Of a stretch of DNA of 64,000 nucleotides, positions 1-10,457 are shown in pieces. The translations under genes and the position numbers were made by a program. The notes below the pieces were generated by a model. That model saw nothing but the letters and a program-made list of their open reading frames with translations, did not search any database and was not told the origin of the DNA. Location: positions 1 to 64,000 of the forward strand of contig JABDNG010000064.1 of NCBI GenBank assembly GCA_013001045.1, given 5' to 3'. The DNA is from Woeseiaceae bacterium. Lineage in GTDB: Bacteria > Pseudomonadota > Gammaproteobacteria > Steroidobacterales > Woeseiaceae. Every line of letters begins with the position of its first letter. Positions within the stretch are counted from its first letter, which is position 1.

Positions 1-50
1 GCCAGCTTTCCGTCAGCTTCGCTGACCTCAATCTCTTTAATCCAGGACAT
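1..50 (-). CDS. 5' fragment of a gene cut by the window edge; N-terminus MSWIKEIEVSEADGKLA resembles AhpD/carboxymuconolactone decarboxylase-like peroxidase-related proteins
   Basis: Reverse complement of 1-50 reads ATG TCC TGG ATT AAA GAG ATT GAG GTC AGC GAA GCT GAC GGA AAG CTG; overlaps the end of the next upstream gene. Confidence 0.45.
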   Translation of the reverse strand, partial: MSWIKEIEVSEADGKL

Positions 51-1161
51 GGTTCCTCGCTACGGTGGCCTCATCGGCGATTTTGTTATCGCTGGCGCTC
101 TGGTGCTCGAGAAAATCAAAAGTCGCACCGTCATCACCAAAAACAAATACGCGGCAGTCACCCCAATCGGATGCGAGCGTCCACGACTTGCCCTCTGCGA
201 CATCGCCGCGTATGCGCGTGGTCTCGCACCGTGCTTCAAAGCGTTTGACGTTACCATTGAGATTGGCAAAAGAGAACGTTCGGCGAGAGGGCCGATAGTG
301 CCAAAGCGGCTCACCTTTGTCGCAATTGCAGGGATTATAGATAGTCGCGCTGGCCCTGATGACCTCGTCGGATTTCATCGCCGCAGTTATTTGAGCGGCG
401 CGAGGGCCGAATTCGGCCAGCTCCGCGCTGTTGTCACGCTCTTTTTCCAGCAAGGCGTATGTTCGAAGCGCGTCGGCAAACAGTCCGAATTTGTCCTCCA
501 ACTCGAAGATCCTGCTCAGTAATTCGCGGCGGTCTTTGCCACCGAGCGCCTTGCGCGTCCCGATGGCGAGCGCACGCCGGTAATTTTCAAGCTTGCCGGC
601 GAAGTTCGCCTCGGCGCCGTCGACGCGGCCCATCATCAGCCACAGCATCGCTGACTCGTAGAGATTCCAGCCGCCCAATGCGTAAGCCTCATCGACCAGG
701 CGGCGAGCGTTGTCATATTCCTCGTGGTGCAGGTGCGTAACAATGCGGCGATACCGGCGGATGAAGTTCGATGTGGCGGCGTCTCGACCGCGCCGGATTT
801 CGGTACGAACAGTCACGATATTGTCGGGTAGCTCGGCGTCGGAGCTTGCAACATCGAAACGCCAACTCGGCAGCACCTTGCGAGCTTCCTCCTCGAAGCC
901 GGCGCCACCGCTCGATTCGATGATGATCGGGTCGATCGCGCGGCCGTCGGGCGTTACAACAAAGTGCATCCTGACCCAGCCTTCCTGGCCATTGCGCACG
1001 GCGTGACCGGGATAATCCGGTGGGGCCTGATCGATGACCAACGCCTTGCCCAGATTACTGAGCTCATGATCAAGTGTCTGTGCGTGACAAAGCGACACGT
1101 TTGCGAGGAGCGCGGTGAGCAGTGCGACGCTGGAGACTCCATTCCGAATACTGAGTGCCAT
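37..1161 (-). CDS. secreted TonB C-terminal-domain protein (energy transducer TonB-like)
   Basis: 374 aa, signal peptide, PDYPGHAVRNGQEGWVRMHFVVTPDGRAIDPIIIESSGGAGFEEEARKVLPSWRF = TonB_C-type motif. Confidence 0.75.
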   Translation of the reverse strand: MALSIRNGVSSVALLTALLANVSLCHAQTLDHELSNLGKALVIDQAPPDYPGHAVRNGQEGWVRMHFVVTPDGRAIDPIIIESSGGAGFEEEARKVLPSWRFDVASSDAELPDNIVTVRTEIRRGRDAATSNFIRRYRRIVTHLHHEEYDNARRLVDEAYALGGWNLYESAMLWLMMGRVDGAEANFAGKLENYRRALAIGTRKALGGKDRRELLSRIFELEDKFGLFADALRTYALLEKERDNSAELAEFGPRAAQITAAMKSDEVIRASATIYNPCNCDKGEPLWHYRPSRRTFSFANLNGNVKRFEARCETTRIRGDVAEGKSWTLASDWGDCRVFVFGDDGATFDFLEHQSASDNKIADEATVARNHVLD

Positions 1162-1222
1162 GCAATGCTTCCTTCTTGTTATTGCGCCGGCGTGGCAGCC
1201 GGCCCCCTATCGTCGGATGCTG

Positions 1223-1645
1223 TCAGGTTGCAAAAAGTTGCGTCGGGTCTGCAAAGCTTTTGAATTCCAGAGCGTTTGAAGACGGGTCATACAGAAACAG
1301 GGTAGCCTGTTCACCCACTTCGCCCGCAAATCGAATTCGGGGAGAAATGAGAAATTCGCACCCGGCGTCTTCGAGTCTGTCGGCAAGTGCCCGCCAGTCA
1401 CCCATATTCAGGACGACGCCGAAATGTCGCGAAGGCACCGCATCGCCGTCGACAGGATTGGTTGCCGAATTCCGACCGTCGTCGTCGACGAGGTGGAGCG
1501 TGAGCTGATGCCCAAAGAAGTCGAGGTCCGTCCAACGCGATGCGGTCCGGCCCTTGCCGCAACCCAGCAAGCCGCAATAGAAGGCCTCGGCGGCCACGAG
1601 ATCGGTCACAGGGATCGCGAGGTGAAAAGGACAGAGCTCAGCCAT
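1223..1645 (-). CDS. VOC (glyoxalase/bleomycin resistance) family protein
   Basis: [27 protein letters not shown]...; overlaps hemF stop by a few nt. Confidence 0.85.
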   Translation of the reverse strand: MAELCPFHLAIPVTDLVAAEAFYCGLLGCGKGRTASRWTDLDFFGHQLTLHLVDDDGRNSATNPVDGDAVPSRHFGVVLNMGDWRALADRLEDAGCEFLISPRIRFAGEVGEQATLFLYDPSSNALEFKSFADPTQLFAT

Positions 1646-2549
1646 CGGCCTCTCCGAGCCAGTCGCGCGGCCTCAGGTAGTCCCGATAAAGCGTCTCCTC
1701 GGCTGATTCGGCCTCAGGAGCCCAGTTGTACGCCCAGCGAACTTGCGGTGGCAACGACATGAGTATCGATTCCGTGCGTCCGCCAGACTGCAGGCCGAAC
1801 AGGGTTCCACGATCGTACAGCAGGTTGAATTCGACGTATCGTCCGCGCCGATAAAGCTGGAAGTTTCGCTGCCGGTCGCCGTAAGGATGCGCGACACGTT
1901 TTTCCAAGATTGGCTTATAGCCGCGCAGGAAGCTGTCGCCGACCGATTGAACAAAGGCGAAGCTCTTGTCGAAGCCCTGTTCGTTGACATCATCGAAGAA
2001 CAGTCCACCGACACCGCGTGTTTCATCACGATGCTTGAGATAAAAGTAGCTGTCGCACCAGGTCTTGTAACGCGCGTACAGATCTGCGCCGAATGGTTCG
2101 CAAGCGGCTTTTGCCGTCGTGTGCCAATGCAACACATCCTCGTGAAAAGGATAATACGGCGTGAGGTCGAAGCCGCCACCAAACCACCAGACGGGGTTTT
2201 TCTCGCCCGCAGTAAAAAAGCGGAGATTCGCGTGTGTCGTCGGAACGTAAGGATTGCGCGGGTGCAGCACGAGGGAAACGCCAACCGCCTGAAAGCGCTT
2301 TCCGGCAAGCTCGGGGCGGGTTTTAGTGGCCGATGGCGGCATCTTGTCGCCGAATACGTGCGAAAAACCGACACCGGCCTGCTCGAACACGGCACCTTCC
2401 GCCAGCACGCGGCTCTCACCGCCACCGCCGCCGGGTCGTTCCCAGGTGTCGCGCGCGAAGCGTTCCTTGCCATCGCATTCCTCGAGTTCCGCGCAGATAC
2501 GGTTTTGCAGCGCCAACAGGTAGGTCTTTACGTCGTCGATAGGGCTCAT
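1638..2549 (-). CDS. hemF: oxygen-dependent coproporphyrinogen III oxidase
   Basis: [22 protein letters not shown]..., [45 protein letters not shown]. Confidence 0.97.
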   Translation of the reverse strand: MSPIDDVKTYLLALQNRICAELEECDGKERFARDTWERPGGGGGESRVLAEGAVFEQAGVGFSHVFGDKMPPSATKTRPELAGKRFQAVGVSLVLHPRNPYVPTTHANLRFFTAGEKNPVWWFGGGFDLTPYYPFHEDVLHWHTTAKAACEPFGADLYARYKTWCDSYFYLKHRDETRGVGGLFFDDVNEQGFDKSFAFVQSVGDSFLRGYKPILEKRVAHPYGDRQRNFQLYRRGRYVEFNLLYDRGTLFGLQSGGRTESILMSLPPQVRWAYNWAPEAESAEETLYRDYLRPRDWLGEADG

Positions 2550-2551
2550 TG

Positions 2552-3100
2552 TCAGCGTGGTCGCAGCACTTTTTTGCTGTGCAGATTACGAATTTCAGAC
2601 GCGCCGGACGCGGGTCCGCAGTCGCCCGGAACGATGTAGTCTACACGAGCACCAAATTGTCGGCGCAGCACGATGCGATGGCGTGCCGTCGATCTTCCAC
2701 TCAGGTTGGCGCTTGTTGACACAATCGGAGAATCAACGGCATCGCAGATCGCGGCGGCAACCGGGTTGCTTGTCAGGCGAACTGCGAGGCCGGCGTGCCT
2801 GCCGCGGATTAAAGGGTGAACCCTGGGCCCCGGCGACACGACCCATGTCACGGGTCGGGTCGGCTCCGGCGCGGGAAGTGATTGCCTGTCGGACAAGGAC
2901 ACCCATCCGTCCAGCTGATCGACGCTTGACGCGATGAGAATCAGGCCTTTTGCGACGTCGCGTTGCTTGATGTTCAAGAGTCTGGCGACGGCCGCGATGT
3001 CATCCGGCAGGCACCCCAGGCCAAATACGCCCTCGGTCGGATAGGCGATGACGCCACCACCGAGTAACACTTCAGCAGCACGCGTAACAAACATCATCAC
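2552..3100 (-). CDS. tsaC: L-threonylcarbamoyladenylate synthase (Sua5/YciO/YrdC family)
   Basis: [20 protein letters not shown]...; [12 protein letters not shown]. Confidence 0.92.
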   Translation of the reverse strand: MMMFVTRAAEVLLGGGVIAYPTEGVFGLGCLPDDIAAVARLLNIKQRDVAKGLILIASSVDQLDGWVSLSDRQSLPAPEPTRPVTWVVSPGPRVHPLIRGRHAGLAVRLTSNPVAAAICDAVDSPIVSTSANLSGRSTARHRIVLRRQFGARVDYIVPGDCGPASGASEIRNLHSKKVLRPR

Positions 3101-3107
3101 TCAGTAC

Positions 3108-5588
3108 TCAGCCGCTTTTCTTTTTCGCTTTTTTTGCGGCCTTCTTCTTCGCGGTTTTTCTCGCAGTTTTCTTCTTGGCTTTCTTCCTGGCCTTTTTCTT
3201 GGCGGGTTTCTTTTTTGCGGCCTTCTTCTTGCTGGTGCTCGTCGCGGCCTTCTTTTTCGCGACTTTCTTCTTGCCTCTGCGGCCTCGCTCGGGCGCCGCG
3301 GCCAGTAATTCCTGGCACTCTTCGAGGGTTAGCGACTTGGGTTCCCTGTCCTTGGGAACGCGAGCGTTTTTCGCCTTATTGGTAATGTACGGCCCATAAC
3401 GACCGTTAAGTACCTGGATGCCTTCTTCCTCGAAATCCTGAATGATGCGATTCGCATCTTCGATCTTTTTGGCCTCGATCAGCTCAAGCGCCCGCGGCAA
3501 CTCGATCGTGTAAGGATCGTCGTTATTGTCTTCGCCACCGCGAATGGATACGTACTTGTCGCCGTAGCGAACATACGGGCCGAAACGTCCGACACTTGCG
3601 GATACGGGCAATCCATCCGGAGTCTCGCCGAGTTTTCTCGGCAACTTGAACAGAGCCATCGCCGTCTCGAGGTCGATGTCGTTCATCTTTTGACCCGGCC
3701 GCAAGCCGGCAAATTTCGGCTTCTCTTCGTCGTCTTTGGTGCCAATCTGAACGAAAGGACCGTAGCGGCCCATGCGCACGGTCACCGGCTTGCCGGACTT
3801 CGGGTCGGTTCCCAATTCACGCGCCTGCGCAACCTGTTCGCGAGTCACCGAGGTCTCTTTATCTTCACAGAGCTCGTGAAATGGCTGCCAGAAGTCTTCG
3901 AGCACGGGAACCCACGCTTTCTCGCCGAGCGATACAAGGTCGAGATCGTCTTCGAGTTTTGCCGTGAAATCGTAGTCGACGTATTTCGTGAAATGTTCCG
4001 TCAGGAATCCGATGACGATGCGACTGATGTCGGTCGGCAAAAAGCGCTTGCCGTCCATTTCGACATACTCACGATTCTTGAGTGTCGCGATGATGCTGGC
4101 ATAGGTAGAGGGCCTGCCGATGCCGTACTCCTCGAGTGTCTTGACGAGGCTGGCTTCAGTGAACCGTGGCGGTGGTTCCGTAAAGTGCTGTTCGGGGCGC
4201 AGCGCTTCGAGCTTGATCGTGTCGCCCTCGCTGATTTCGGGCAGCAGGCGGTCGGTGTCGTCATCTTTCGAGTCGTCCTTACCTTCCTGGTAAACCGCCA
4301 TGAAGCCTGGCTCGACAAGCACCGAACCGTTCGCACGCATTCGATGGCCTTGTTCCGCGGGGCCGGCGGCCATTTCGATAGCCACCGTATCGAAGACGGC
4401 CGGTACCATCTGGCAGGCCATCGTTCGCTTCCAGATCAGTGAGTAGAGCTTGTACTGATCGTCGTCCAGAGATCCCCTGATCTCGTCCGGTATATAGGCA
4501 ACGGACGTCGGGCGCACAGCCTCGTGCGCTTCCTGCGCGTTTTTTGATTTGTTCTTGAACGCCCGGGCCTCATCCGGCACGTTGTCCGCGCCGTAGCGCT
4601 CCGTGATCACCTGCCGTATTTCTTCAACTGCGGACGCTGCAAGCGTCACGGAGTCGGTACGCATATAGGTAATCAGTCCGACATTTCCCTCGCCAGGCAA
4701 CTCAATACCTTCGTAGAGTCTCTGAGCGACCCGCATGGTGCGCTGTGTGTTGAACCCGAGTTTGCGAGACGCCTCCTGCTGCAATGTTGACGTCGTAAAA
4801 GGCGCAGCCGGATTGCGACGGCGTTGCTTCTTGGTGACGCTTACGACATCGAATTGACCCTGCGCCGCATCGAGAATCGTTCTTTCGACATCGCGTGCCG
4901 CGGTTTCGTCTACAAAACTGAATTGTTCGACCTTGTCGCCTTTATAGCTGACGAGGCGCGAGACAAACGGTTGCTCGTTTTTGCTGACGTCCGCTTCGAT
5001 CGACCAGTACTCGCGCGCCTTGAATGCTTCGATCTCGAGTTCGCGCTCGACGATCATGCGCAGCGCCGGGCTTTGTACGCGACCGGCGGAAAGACCCCGC
5101 TGCACCTTTTTCCACAGCAATGGTGACAGGTTGAAGCCAACCAGGTAATCGAGCGCACGACGAGCCTGCTGCGCGCCGACGAGGTCGCCGGATAACTGGC
5201 GTGGGTTGGCGACGGCGTCCTGCACGGCCTGTTTGGTGATTTCATGAAACACGACACGATGCACGGCCTTAGAATTCAGTGCTTTTCTTTCCTTAAGCAA
5301 CTCAATCAAATGCCATGAGATGGCCTCGCCCTCACGATCGGGGTCAGTTGCGAGGTAAAGGGCATCGGCTTTCTTCAGCGCGCGCATGATGGCCTTGACG
5401 TGTTTTTCATTGCGCTCAATAACCTGGTACTTCATCGAGAATTGATTCTCGGTGTCAACGGCGCCCTCTTTGGGAACCAGGTCCCGAACATGGCCATAGG
5501 ACGCCAAGACATCGAAATCCTTGCCCAGGTACTTGCTGATCGTCTTCGCCTTGGCAGGCGACTCAACAATGACGAGATTCTTTGACAT
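3108..5588 (-). CDS. topA: DNA topoisomerase I with lysine-rich C-terminal tail
   Basis: NLVIVESPAKAKTISKYLG (Toprim), GLITYMRTDSVTL active site, repeated FGPYV/RYGPYI topo C-repeats, poly-K tail. Confidence 0.97.
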   Translation of the reverse strand: MSKNLVIVESPAKAKTISKYLGKDFDVLASYGHVRDLVPKEGAVDTENQFSMKYQVIERNEKHVKAIMRALKKADALYLATDPDREGEAISWHLIELLKERKALNSKAVHRVVFHEITKQAVQDAVANPRQLSGDLVGAQQARRALDYLVGFNLSPLLWKKVQRGLSAGRVQSPALRMIVERELEIEAFKAREYWSIEADVSKNEQPFVSRLVSYKGDKVEQFSFVDETAARDVERTILDAAQGQFDVVSVTKKQRRRNPAAPFTTSTLQQEASRKLGFNTQRTMRVAQRLYEGIELPGEGNVGLITYMRTDSVTLAASAVEEIRQVITERYGADNVPDEARAFKNKSKNAQEAHEAVRPTSVAYIPDEIRGSLDDDQYKLYSLIWKRTMACQMVPAVFDTVAIEMAAGPAEQGHRMRANGSVLVEPGFMAVYQEGKDDSKDDDTDRLLPEISEGDTIKLEALRPEQHFTEPPPRFTEASLVKTLEEYGIGRPSTYASIIATLKNREYVEMDGKRFLPTDISRIVIGFLTEHFTKYVDYDFTAKLEDDLDLVSLGEKAWVPVLEDFWQPFHELCEDKETSVTREQVAQARELGTDPKSGKPVTVRMGRYGPFVQIGTKDDEEKPKFAGLRPGQKMNDIDLETAMALFKLPRKLGETPDGLPVSASVGRFGPYVRYGDKYVSIRGGEDNNDDPYTIELPRALELIEAKKIEDANRIIQDFEEEGIQVLNGRYGPYITNKAKNARVPKDREPKSLTLEECQELLAAAPERGRRGKKKVAKKKAATSTSKKKAAKKKPAKKKARKKAKKKTARKTAKKKAAKKAKKKSG

Positions 5589-5615
5589 CTTGGATTATGG
5601 GCCTCAAAAGCAGAA

Positions 5616-5637
5616 AACCGCGGACTATGCCGCGGTT
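5616..5637 (-). terminator. stem-loop between smg and topA, probable Rho-independent terminator
   Basis: Perfect 8-bp arms AACCGCGG-ACTATG-CCGCGGTT; on the minus strand followed by TTTTCTGCTTTT. Confidence 0.6.
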
Positions 5638-5684
5638 CAATTACAGGCTTGTTCGCAGTGTGTCAAGAGATTCGCATTTCTCGA

Positions 5685-6161
5685 CTAATGAATTGAGCCA
5701 GATGTGTCCTCGAACACAAGGTCTTCCATGCGAGCGTAGGCGAGCTCCTGACCCGGTTGACTGAACAAGACCATGAGCACAACCCACTTGATCTGATCGA
5801 CGTCGATATCGGCCGTTTCCAGCGCCAGCAAACGGTCCACTAGTATCTCGCGCTGCGGGGGTGACAGAATACCGATCTGCTCGAGGTACGTGATATAGCC
5901 GCGGCAGCCCGCATCCAGCCGTTCGTGTTCGAAGTCATTGAATATGCGAGTGCCGTGCCCGGTCTGACTGCCGTAGTCGAGGCATTGCTGCTGGTCTGTC
6001 AATGCGTCCAGCCACGAGAGCGCGCGCTCGATCTCGGCGTCACCGAAGCCCGCGCGCGACAACTCGGCGCGCAGCTCACTCTGGTCGGCTTCCGGTTCTT
6101 CTTCCGTGTCGACGTACGTCTCGAACAGGTACATGAGCACGTCAAGTACGTTTTCTTTCAT
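5685..6161 (-). CDS. smg: Smg family protein (DUF494)
   Basis: MKENVLDVLMYLFETY...; conserved topA-smg-dprA synteny. Confidence 0.93.
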   Translation of the reverse strand: MKENVLDVLMYLFETYVDTEEEPEADQSELRAELSRAGFGDAEIERALSWLDALTDQQQCLDYGSQTGHGTRIFNDFEHERLDAGCRGYITYLEQIGILSPPQREILVDRLLALETADIDVDQIKWVVLMVLFSQPGQELAYARMEDLVFEDTSGSIH

Positions 6162-6200
6162 GCCTGGAGCGGTTCCTTGCGCTGTCGTTTGACTAAATGC

Positions 6201-7301
6201 TCAATTTGATAAGATGTATCGTCCGCCGGACAATGACTCCACTTCTCCATGGAGCTCCAGGATCAGAAGCATGGAGGAAAGCTGATCGATCGTCAATCCG
6301 GATTGGATTTCCATCTCGTCGATCGACATGGGGTCATGGCTGAGAATAGCCCGTAGCTCGTCGTAATCATTGTCATTATCATCGGGCGGTGCTTTCGCAA
6401 GTACCGGACCTTCTGCTTTCTGCCGCATGTGCCCGGTCAGCGGCGCGAGCTCATTGATGATATCGCCGGCAGTCTCTACGAGTTTTGCGCCTTGTCGAAT
6501 GAGCTCATGGCAGCCTCGAGCCAGCGGATTATGAATCGAACCCGGTAGTGCGAATACTTCTCGGCCCTGTTCCGCAGCCAGCCGCGCCGTTATCAGTGAG
6601 CCGCTGCGCCTGGCGGCTTCGATGACCAGGGTTCCGAGGCAGAGGCCACTGATGAGCCTGTTGCGTTCCGGGAAGCGCCAGGGCAGTGGTCGTGCATCCA
6701 GCGGGTATTCGGAGACCAGCGCCCCGCTTTTCACGATTGCATGGGCAAGGTCACGGTTAGCCGTGGGGTACACGCGGTCAATGCCATGGCCGAGAAAAGC
6801 AACGGTGCCACCACCGGCATCGAGAGCCCCCCGATGAGCGGCGGTATCTATTCCCTCGGCAAGGCCACTGACGATTGAGAATCCCTGCCGGGCGAGGTAT
6901 CTCGCAAATTCAAGTGAATTGCGCAATCCACCTCGTGTCGGGTTTCGACTACCGACGATCGCTATCGATGGCAGATGCAGGGCGTCGATGCTGCCGTTCA
7001 CATATAAAAGGAGTGGGCGTCCCGGAATTTGCGTAAGAAGTTCGGGGTAACTGTCATGACCGAAGGTAACCAGGTGATGCGCATCGTTCTCGAGCCAACG
7101 CAGGCTCCTGGACAGTTCCTCGTCGTCCGGCGACAAGATTGCCGAACTCTTGTCGTCGGATAACCCGGCATCAACAAGGTCACGCGCCTTCTGCGCGACA
7201 ATGGTTTCAACATCGCCAAACCTGGACAAGAGCCCATGCAGCTCGGCAACGCGCAGCTCTGCTTGCGCGAGAATCAGCCATGCCCGGCTTGTTTGATCCA
7301 T
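6201..7301 (-). CDS. dprA: DNA-processing protein DprA
   Basis: IAIVGSRNPTRGG...FSIVSGLAEGIDTAAHRGAL...; start chosen at MDQTSRAW (track ORF extends to 7343). Confidence 0.95.
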   Translation of the reverse strand: MDQTSRAWLILAQAELRVAELHGLLSRFGDVETIVAQKARDLVDAGLSDDKSSAILSPDDEELSRSLRWLENDAHHLVTFGHDSYPELLTQIPGRPLLLYVNGSIDALHLPSIAIVGSRNPTRGGLRNSLEFARYLARQGFSIVSGLAEGIDTAAHRGALDAGGGTVAFLGHGIDRVYPTANRDLAHAIVKSGALVSEYPLDARPLPWRFPERNRLISGLCLGTLVIEAARRSGSLITARLAAEQGREVFALPGSIHNPLARGCHELIRQGAKLVETAGDIINELAPLTGHMRQKAEGPVLAKAPPDDNDNDYDELRAILSHDPMSIDEMEIQSGLTIDQLSSMLLILELHGEVESLSGGRYILSN

Positions 7302-7391
7302 TGGCGAATCCGAGAACGGGTAACAGGACCATGATACCGCCACAGGCCGGATATGCTCTGCACATAATTGGACGCCATAGTGGCAAATGGC

Positions 7392-7426
7392 ATAAAAAAA
7401 ACGGCGCCGTCAAGGCGCCGTCGTTT
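7392..7426 (-). terminator. Rho-independent terminator downstream of the LysM gene
   Basis: ACGGCGCC-N5-GGCGCCGT stem followed on the minus strand by a T run. Confidence 0.85.
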
Positions 7427-7448
7427 TAACAATGCTGAGGGTGTGCGT

Positions 7449-8648
7449 TTAGCGAATCGGATTCCGTACGGCGTCAAGCACGTGAATGGCCTGTGTCGCT
7501 TCCATCACGAGTCCGTAGCTGATCCGATCGAAGGTCTTGAACACCATGACCGTCCCTGCTTGCTCATCCGGCAGCCGGACCTTGCCACCTGCGATACGGT
7601 CACGTATGACCTCGCCGGTCTGGAAAACCGACAGGACATCGCCGATGGACAAGCCGTGATTCGAGCCGCGATTCATGACGACAACCTGGTACTGACCTAT
7701 CTGCGTAACGCCACCAACAACCGAAATGATACGGCCGTCGACAACAGAGCCAGGTGCGGTCGGGAAGAAGTTCAGCGGGAGATCAACGACTTCAGGCAAC
7801 AGGCGATCGCCTCTCAAGGCCTCCCGATTCGTGTCCGTCAACGCGACGGTAGCGGGGTCCCCGCCTCGCTGAAGTTGTCCCTCACCGACGACGAGACCCT
7901 CGTAGCCGATCAGGCGGTTGTCGTCCGGATCATGCAAAGGATCGCCTATGTGGACAACGTTGTAGCGTGAGCCCAGCGCATCGCCGGAAATGCCACGTAC
8001 ATAGATTTCATTGCCAGCGGCGGCGACGAGGTGTTCACCACGCGTTTCGAGCAGGTAGGGCAGCGAGTCTGCCTGGTCTTTCTCGAGAATAACGCCGGAG
8101 CTTAAGAAAGCAGCGACCGCCTCATAGGGAATGCTGCTGATCGCTTCTGTCAGCGGCGTGATTCGCGCCTGTGGCGATAGCCGGTAAGCCGATCCCCGCA
8201 CGTTCGTGATGCGTGGCTGCCCATCGATATAGACCAGGCCGAGCACGTCGCCGGGGTAAATGAGGTGCGGGTTTTCAATATCAGGATTGACGTACCAGAT
8301 TTCGGGCCAGTACCACGGGTCCTTGAGGAAGGTCCCGGCGATGTCCCAGAGCGTATCGCCGACCTTGACGACGTATTCGTTGGGAGCCCCCGACGCCAGC
8401 GGCACAGGCTCGCTGACGCGTTGCAGAACCGGTTCGTTGTACGACGGCTGCGACGTTGCGCTACTGCGCCCGGGCTCGAGCGACGAGGAAGCGCCGCCAG
8501 ATGCCTGCGACGATGAGACGACAGGCGTGCCGGTACTCTGCGACGCATCGTTGGAAAACGGATTCAAAGAGCATCCGGCCAGGGTAACCGCCAGCGAAAC
8601 AAACGTCAGTCGGTAACTGTTTTTCAGGCATATCTTGCTGAGAGACAT
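7449..8648 (-). CDS. LysM peptidoglycan-binding domain lipoprotein
   Basis: Lipobox LAGC near N-terminus; YVVKVGDTLWDIAGTFLKDPWYWPEIWYVNPDIENPHLIYPGDVL = LysM; start at MSLSKIC. Confidence 0.9.
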   Translation of the reverse strand: MSLSKICLKNSYRLTFVSLAVTLAGCSLNPFSNDASQSTGTPVVSSSQASGGASSSLEPGRSSATSQPSYNEPVLQRVSEPVPLASGAPNEYVVKVGDTLWDIAGTFLKDPWYWPEIWYVNPDIENPHLIYPGDVLGLVYIDGQPRITNVRGSAYRLSPQARITPLTEAISSIPYEAVAAFLSSGVILEKDQADSLPYLLETRGEHLVAAAGNEIYVRGISGDALGSRYNVVHIGDPLHDPDDNRLIGYEGLVVGEGQLQRGGDPATVALTDTNREALRGDRLLPEVVDLPLNFFPTAPGSVVDGRIISVVGGVTQIGQYQVVVMNRGSNHGLSIGDVLSVFQTGEVIRDRIAGGKVRLPDEQAGTVMVFKTFDRISYGLVMEATQAIHVLDAVRNPIR

Positions 8649-8929
8649 AATTCGCGGGTGCTCCATACAAATTGGTTTGGGCCGGGGCTTTCCAGGCATT
8701 GCTATACTATGTCGATCCGATCAAGCTTAGGCTGCTAATTACGTCACATTTCCGGCCCCAGTTGCGGCGCGGAAGGGTGTTTTTCAGGCGGCATTGTCTG
8801 ACATCTTATTCAATAAAGTCAAACATTTAGGTCGTTTATGTGGGAGTCCACGCGAAATATAGTCGGATTCATTATGTTTCGAAGGGTTGATTTTGAGTAT
8901 TCGGCCGCAAGAATGGCCTGTAAGTAATT

Positions 8930-9448
8930 ATGGCGAAACTGAAGATTTTGGAATTTCCTGACCCGCGGCTCAGGACGAAAGCAACCCCCGTTGAGGTGGT
9001 TGACGATAACTTGCGCGCGTTCATCGGTGACATGTTCGAAACGATGTACGCCGCGCCCGGTATCGGCCTCGCCGCGACCCAGGTAGACCTGCACAAGCGT
9101 CTCCTGATCACCGACGTGACGGCCGACAAGTCAGAACCACACGTGTTGATCAATCCTGAAATCCTTGAAAGAGACGGCGTTACGATCAGCGATGAGGGTT
9201 GCCTCTCTGTTCCGGGGTACTACGAAGAGGTCGAGCGTGCCGAGCATATTCGGGTTCGTTTTATCGATCGGCAGGGCGAGGCGCAGGAAATGGAGGCCGA
9301 AGGACTGCTGGCGATTTGTATCCAGCATGAAATGGACCACCTGGACGGCAAGTTGTTTGTAGACTACCTGTCCGAGGCCAAACGGCAGCGCATACGCAAG
9401 AAGCTGCTCAAAGAGCGCCGCCATCAATCCGCCGCGGTCGTCTTATAG
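8930..9448 (+). CDS. def: peptide deformylase
   Basis: [39 protein letters not shown]. Confidence 0.97.
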   Translation: MAKLKILEFPDPRLRTKATPVEVVDDNLRAFIGDMFETMYAAPGIGLAATQVDLHKRLLITDVTADKSEPHVLINPEILERDGVTISDEGCLSVPGYYEEVERAEHIRVRFIDRQGEAQEMEAEGLLAICIQHEMDHLDGKLFVDYLSEAKRQRIRKKLLKERRHQSAAVVL

Positions 9449-9484
9449 GCGATCGGCCGGGGAGTCACAACCAACACCGCCGTT

Positions 9485-10444
9485 ATGAAAGATCCCAGGG
9501 TGATATTTGCCGGTACACCGGAGTTCGCGCGTGCCTCATTGTCGGCGCTGGTCGATGCCGGGGTGGTGCCTGTTGCGGTTCTGACCCAGCCGGACCGGCC
9601 CGCCGGGCGCGGCAAGCGCGTGACGCCAAGTCCTGTTAAACGTTACGCCGAAGAACACGACATTCCCGTTATGCAACCGCCGACTCTGCGCGATGATGAC
9701 GTTGTGGCGCAGCTTCTCGCACTCGAACCCGACATCATGGTCGTTGCAGCGTATGGCCTGATACTTCCGCAAACGGTCCTGGACATTCCGGCTCGAGGTT
9801 GCCTGAATGTACATGCCTCCGTATTGCCTCGCTGGCGCGGCGCGGCACCCATACAGGCTGCGATCCTGGCGGGTGACAAGACCACCGGAGTCAGCCTGAT
9901 GTCCATGACGGCCGGCCTGGATTGCGGACCCGTGTACGTGGCCGCACCGCTGGCCATCGCACCTGGCGAAACGGCAGGTGCGCTGCATGATCGACTCGCA
10001 ACGCTCGGCGGCGACACGCTGGCCCAGTACCTCGACGATATTCTGGAGCAAAGAATAACGCCGGTTCCGCAGGACGAGTCGGCCACCACGTACGCCGGCA
10101 AGATTAATAAAAGCGACGCGCAGCTGGACTGGTCACAAAGCGCCGTAGACCTCGAGCGCCGTGTGCGTGCCTATGATCCCGTTCCGGGCGCGTTTTTTTT
10201 CGCCAGTTTGCGCGGCGGCTCTGACATTGCTGAACCGCTGCGCATCAAGTGCTGGCGCGCAGCGAGCGTGGCTGATATCGACGCGACGCCGGGCACGGTC
10301 GTTTCCAGTGGCGCCGATGGCATCGATGTCGCATGCGCGTCGGGTGCGCTTCGTCTTCTCGAATTGCAGCTGCCGGGCAAGCGACGCGTAAAGGCCAGGG
10401 AGTTTGCCCATCAGATCGATCTGACCGATCGAATTCTGAGTTAG
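9485..10444 (+). CDS. fmt: methionyl-tRNA formyltransferase
   Basis: VIFAGTPEFARASLSAL..., LNVHASVLPRWRGAAPIQAAILAGD. Confidence 0.97.
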   Translation: MKDPRVIFAGTPEFARASLSALVDAGVVPVAVLTQPDRPAGRGKRVTPSPVKRYAEEHDIPVMQPPTLRDDDVVAQLLALEPDIMVVAAYGLILPQTVLDIPARGCLNVHASVLPRWRGAAPIQAAILAGDKTTGVSLMSMTAGLDCGPVYVAAPLAIAPGETAGALHDRLATLGGDTLAQYLDDILEQRITPVPQDESATTYAGKINKSDAQLDWSQSAVDLERRVRAYDPVPGAFFFASLRGGSDIAEPLRIKCWRAASVADIDATPGTVVSSGADGIDVACASGALRLLELQLPGKRRVKAREFAHQIDLTDRILS

Positions 10445-10457
10445 GCGGCGGACGACA

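Noticed and set aside
1743-2639. 298-aa plus-strand ORF
   Set aside because: Antisense to hemF, which has clear conserved motifs.
3048-3399. Several short ORFs rich in F/L/S or E/K/R
   Set aside because: Alternative-frame translations of the low-complexity lysine-coding tail of topA.
3690-4442. 250-aa plus-strand ORF
   Set aside because: Antisense to topA coding sequence.
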